This document shows, piece by piece, positions 56,503-58,771 of a stretch of 58,771 bases of DNA (positions are counted from its first letter, which is position 1; every line of letters starts with the position of its first letter). The DNA is taken from positions 1 through 58,771 of the forward strand of contig CALUUN010000008.1 in the NCBI GenBank assembly GCA_944323995.1, written 5' to 3'. The stretch comes from Candidatus Gastranaerophilales bacterium. Its GTDB lineage: Bacteria > Cyanobacteriota > Vampirovibrionia > Gastranaerophilales > Gastranaerophilaceae. The notes beneath the pieces are model-generated. The model saw nothing but the letters and a program-made list of their open reading frames with translations. It ran no database searches and had not been told where the DNA came from. The translations under genes and the position numbers were made by a program.

Positions 56503-57618
56503 ATGATAACATTTGAAAAACTATTCAAAGCATACAGGGATTGCTGTAAACACAAACGGGGCAAAAACAGCCAGATAACTTTTGAATTCAATCAGGAGCG
56601 GAATCTGGTTGAACTTTATGCGGAATTAACAGAAGGAAGATACATACCGGATTACAGTATATGTTTCATAGTAATTTTTCCTAAAGTGAGAGAAGTTTGG
56701 GCTGCGAATTTTCGCGACAGAATTGTACATCATTTAATTTATAACGAAATAAAAGACAGGTTTTACAATCGTTTTACAATAGACACATTCAGCTGTATTC
56801 CAAAACGCGGCACCGGCACGGCGCAAAAACGGCTGGAAAAATACGCGCGCGAAATCACCTGCGGATTCAAACAGGATGCATACTATTTAAAAGCCGACAT
56901 AAAGAACTTTTTTGTCAGCATACGAAAAGATATTCTTATGAAGCAAATAGAAGAACACGTAAGCGAAGAATGGGTTCTTGATTTATGCAGGAAAGTAATA
57001 TACAACGACCCGCGGGAAAACGCGCGCATACAGTCGCCCGAATACAAATTTGAGATGCTGCCGAAGCACAAAAGCCTCTGGTACACACCGAACGACAAAG
57101 GGCTGCCCATAGGAAACCTTACGAGCCAGTTTTTCAGCAATGTATATTTGAACAAACTTGACCAGTATGTAAAACACAAACTGCGCTGCAAATATTACTG
57201 CAGATATGTGGATGATTTTATAATTTTAGACAAAGACCCGCACAAACTCCACAGGATACACAAGGAACTCACGGAATTTTTATTTAAGGAACTGAAACTG
57301 GAACTTCACACGGATAAACGCGAGATAAACAAAATTTCGAAAGGGATAGATTTTGTCGGATTTCAAACCAAAACGTTCAGGACATATCTTCGCCAGAAGA
57401 CCATTAAACGCGTTTTTAAGCTCATCAGAATACACAAGAAGGCACCTTATGACCCGGACGAAATAAAGAGCTTTATAGCGAGCGTAAACAGCTATCTTGG
57501 GATGTTAAGAAATATAAACGGATACAAAATGCGCCGCGAGATTTGCTTGCAGTCAATAGATTTGTTTATAGGATGCGACGAAGAATTTACCAAACTATAT
57601 CTGCGGTGCATTTTGTGA
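56503..57618 (+). CDS. Diversity-generating retroelement reverse transcriptase
   Basis: The 371-aa RT has the palm motifs ADIKNFF (domain 3), GLPIGNLTSQF (residues 200-210) and YVDD (235-238, RYVDDFIIL). The IGN-x-x-SQ motif in place of the QG-x-x-SP of group II introns is diagnostic of DGR enzymes. FRDRIVHHLIYNEI and GTGTAQKRLEKYAR are also typical. There is no maturase, endonuclease or retron ncRNA domain. An extended -10 box TGATATAAT (56480-56488) gives a very short leader. An Avd gene and template repeat follow on the other strand. Confidence 0.92.
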   Translation: MITFEKLFKAYRDCCKHKRGKNSQITFEFNQERNLVELYAELTEGRYIPDYSICFIVIFPKVREVWAANFRDRIVHHLIYNEIKDRFYNRFTIDTFSCIPKRGTGTAQKRLEKYAREITCGFKQDAYYLKADIKNFFVSIRKDILMKQIEEHVSEEWVLDLCRKVIYNDPRENARIQSPEYKFEMLPKHKSLWYTPNDKGLPIGNLTSQFFSNVYLNKLDQYVKHKLRCKYYCRYVDDFIILDKDPHKLHRIHKELTEFLFKELKLELHTDKREINKISKGIDFVGFQTKTFRTYLRQKTIKRVFKLIRIHKKAPYDPDEIKSFIASVNSYLGMLRNINGYKMRREICLQSIDLFIGCDEEFTKLYLRCIL

Positions 57619-57975
57619 ATCATCAGCCGCTGATTTTAGAGAGGCTTGAAGCCAGCCCTGCGCCTGCTTGGAAACCGAGGCCAATTCTTGCGTAAAATGG
57701 GTATATTTAATTTCAGTAATAATTTTAAGGTCAAAAGATATTCTGAAATACACACCAAGAAACTGAGCATATTCAATGATTTGCAGAATAAAACCTGCCC
57801 TGTCGCGCGCACTGTTAGCTTTATAAATACAAATAAGCAGCTCAACAATTGCATTCTGGATTTTCTCACCAAGCGAGTATTTAAACTCTCTGGGGAAATT
57901 TTTTGTTACATGCATAACTTCCAAGAGCAAATTATAAGAAGTTCTGTAAAGTTGTAAATGAGTATACTGTGCCAT
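57595..57975 (-). CDS. avd: Avd-like four-helix-bundle accessory protein
   Basis: The 126-aa protein reads as four amphipathic helices: LQLYRTSYNLLLEVMHVTKNFPREFKYSLGEKIQNAIVELLICIYKANS, then helices to IKYTHFTQELASVSKQAQGW. This is the 23S-intervening-protein / Avd fold. Avd binds the RT and the template RNA in DGRs. It lies convergent to the RT gene, overlapping its 3' end by 24 bases, and directly downstream of the template repeat. Confidence 0.85.
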   Translation of the reverse strand: MAQYTHLQLYRTSYNLLLEVMHVTKNFPREFKYSLGEKIQNAIVELLICIYKANSARDRAGFILQIIEYAQFLGVYFRISFDLKIITEIKYTHFTQELASVSKQAQGWLQASLKSAADDSQNAPQI

Positions 57976-58040
57976 AATTTTAAAAGTTTTTGTAGTAATC
58001 GCATTACCGCTGCGGTTTATAAATCCTCAAAAGAGCCGAA

Positions 58041-58204
58041 CAACTTTCATCGCCTACGCAAACCGCCCATAAGTTCGGGTTGGAGTTGTCTCTGTTGCCA
58101 TTCGAGTTCCAGTTCGTGTTCACGGAGTTGAATTCGCGTTCGTGCGCGTTGCGAGCGTCCGTCTCCTGACCGGACCACAGGTTGAAGCCGCGAAACGACG
58201 GGTT
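58041..58204 (-). repeat. DGR template repeat (TR)
   Basis: Read on the minus strand in the frame of GGCTTCAACCTGTGG, the segment encodes FNLWSGQETDARNAHERE, then FNSVNTNWNSNGNRDNSNPN and LWAVCVGDES. It contains eleven or more AAC/AAT codons, the adenine-rich sites that DGRs mutate, in a C-type-lectin-like variable-region sequence. The frame is closed just upstream by a stop, so it is template and not gene. It ends about 65 bases before avd. No VR copy is visible in the window. Exact ends are approximate. Confidence 0.85.
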
Positions 58205-58241
58205 TTAAATCACAACATACAAAATTTTTCGTAAGTGCGAC

Positions 58242-58261
58242 TCGCATCCTTCTGGATGCGA
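58242..58261. repeat. 8-bp stem, 4-nt loop hairpin next to the TR
   Basis: TCGCATCC (58242-58249) pairs with GGATGCGA (58254-58261) around four bases, about 40 bases upstream of the TR in the minus direction. It has the same dimensions as the hairpin/cruciform found beside DGR variable repeats, though position beside a TR is unusual. Confidence 0.65.
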
Positions 58262-58395
58262 ACTTTGGTTCACTCAAGGCGAACCACCGCCGACGTGATG
58301 AAAAGGTACTCCCTGCCATGCCGTAGCAAAAGCAGGCGCTGACCCGTTCAACTCTGTGAGGATAAAAAGTCTTTATGATATCGTTACAATACACG

Positions 58396-58455
58396 CTGTC
58401 ATTACGAGGAGAATGCGAAGCATTCGACGTAGTAATCGCATTGTCGTTGCATTTA
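58396..58455. repeat. Dispersed palindromic repeat, family A (copy 5)
   Basis: GCTGTCATTACGAGGAGAAT, GCGAAGCATTCGACG and TAGTAATCGCATTGTCG match copies 1-3 closely. A short piece of the same family (GTAGTAATCGCATTACCGCT) lies at 57990-58009 between the TR and avd, so the DGR locus is flanked and touched by this repeat. Confidence 0.8.
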
Positions 58456-58470
58456 CTGTTCTCGCATGCG

Positions 58471-58525
58471 GATTTTTGACATTTTATCCTGTCAAAAATC
58501 GCGCCGGCCGCGCCATGGCGCGGCC
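58471..58525. repeat. Two perfect palindromes
   Basis: GATTTTTGACA (58471-58481) pairs with TGTCAAAAATC (58490-58500). Immediately after, GGCCGCGCCATGGCGCGGCC (58506-58525) is a perfect 20-bp palindrome, unusually GC-rich for this genome, followed by TTGTTT. The second may act as a terminator for an unseen minus- or plus-strand transcript. Confidence 0.7.
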
Positions 58526-58581
58526 TTGTTTCCGGACTTTCCGCGAATTGTAACGATTCATGAAGTTTTTTTGCCCAAATC

Positions 58582-58610
58582 TTGCATTATTACTGCTTTT
58601 GTGGTACAAT
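58582..58610 (+). promoter_or_regulatory. Plus-strand promoter near the contig end
   Basis: TTGCAT (58582-58587) and TACAAT (58605-58610) are 17 bp apart, followed at 58644-58649 by GGGAGG. No open frame follows: all three frames close within about 40 codons and there is no ATG. The last 160 bases are AT-rich with repeated AATTAAAT-type words. The promoter may serve a non-coding RNA or a gene past the contig end. Confidence 0.5.
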
Positions 58611-58771
58611 TTTATGTGTAAAAGATAGTAATAATAACCGTTTGGGAGGTGTTATTTTTTCAAAGTACAAGTTTTTTAAATAATTAAATAATTGTGAATT
58701 CTACGTTCCGTTTTGTGGTCTGTACGCCCCGGCGGCGCTGAATGATTGAATAATTAAATGATTGATTATTC

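Noticed and set aside
56503-57618. Retron or group II intron reverse transcriptase
   Set aside because: The IGN-x-x-SQ motif, lack of a maturase/endonuclease domain, and the neighbouring Avd and TR all favour a DGR. No intron RNA fold or retron msr-msd was seen.
58047-58394. 115-aa minus-strand open frame over the template repeat
   Set aside because: It reads the TR in the wrong frame, with an R/Q/L-rich product. The variable-region-like protein is in another frame, closed by a stop. It is a shadow of the TR.

Overview
The window looks like a complete 58.8-kb contig from a Gram-negative, AT-rich, uncultured bacterium. It most resembles Gastranaerophilales/Vampirovibrionia ('Melainabacteria'), the non-photosynthetic gut relatives of Cyanobacteria. 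This placement is inferred from the short cyanobacterial-looking omega subunit, the ribosomal order rplQ-truA-rplM-rpsI, a B12-dependent ribonucleotide reductase, an Lpt/TolC/RND envelope, prepilins with the FTLAEVLITL signature, and several proteins I can place in no general family. The contig begins inside a 16S rRNA gene (5' end only, minus strand), which is a usual assembly break.

Layout. 0-2.4 kb: rRNA promoter and leader, a small exported coiled-coil protein, a toxin-antitoxin pair and a small unknown protein. 2.5-10.7 kb: a hairpin-rich repeat element, lytic transglycosylase, a 783-aa unknown protein, purine nucleoside phosphorylase, rpoZ, and a plus-strand operon of an MCE-domain protein, upp and an agmatinase-family gene. 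11-20 kb: a prepilin, ligA with two envelope genes, the lptB/lptFG operon and trpS. 20-28 kb: an AcrAB-TolC-like efflux operon, uppS-rdgB and a small unknown protein. 28-38 kb: nrdJ, a cation symporter and ileS, with three divergent regulator-target modules (a frameshifted XRE gene, an AbrB-like gene opposite a HAD gene, and an intact XRE gene opposite a prepilin). 38-48.7 kb: fusA, pheT, rplI, an operon of MetE-like, CooC-like and FolD proteins, and a prepilin gene holding a 12-G tract. 48.8-54.1 kb: the alpha ribosomal operon, including an rpmJ of only 37 codons. 54.5-58.8 kb: lepB, a polyprenyl synthase, and a diversity-generating retroelement (DGR) made of a reverse transcriptase, an Avd-like protein and a template repeat.

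The most interesting content is a set of surface-variation devices. (1) The DGR has an unusual layout: the template repeat lies just upstream of avd, the reverse transcriptase faces it convergently, and no matching variable repeat is visible here, so any target is probably elsewhere in the genome. (2) The third prepilin has a strong promoter and ribosome site but a poly-G tract whose present length puts it out of frame, as expected for slipped-strand phase variation. (3) Another prepilin is driven by a consensus promoter whose -10 box sits inside a 22-bp palindrome beside a divergent XRE repressor gene. Two families of dispersed palindromic repeats fill the larger gaps, and one copy appears to have destroyed the target gene of the broken XRE module.

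No tRNA, CRISPR array or insertion-sequence transposase was seen. Everything here was read by eye without alignments or database searches.
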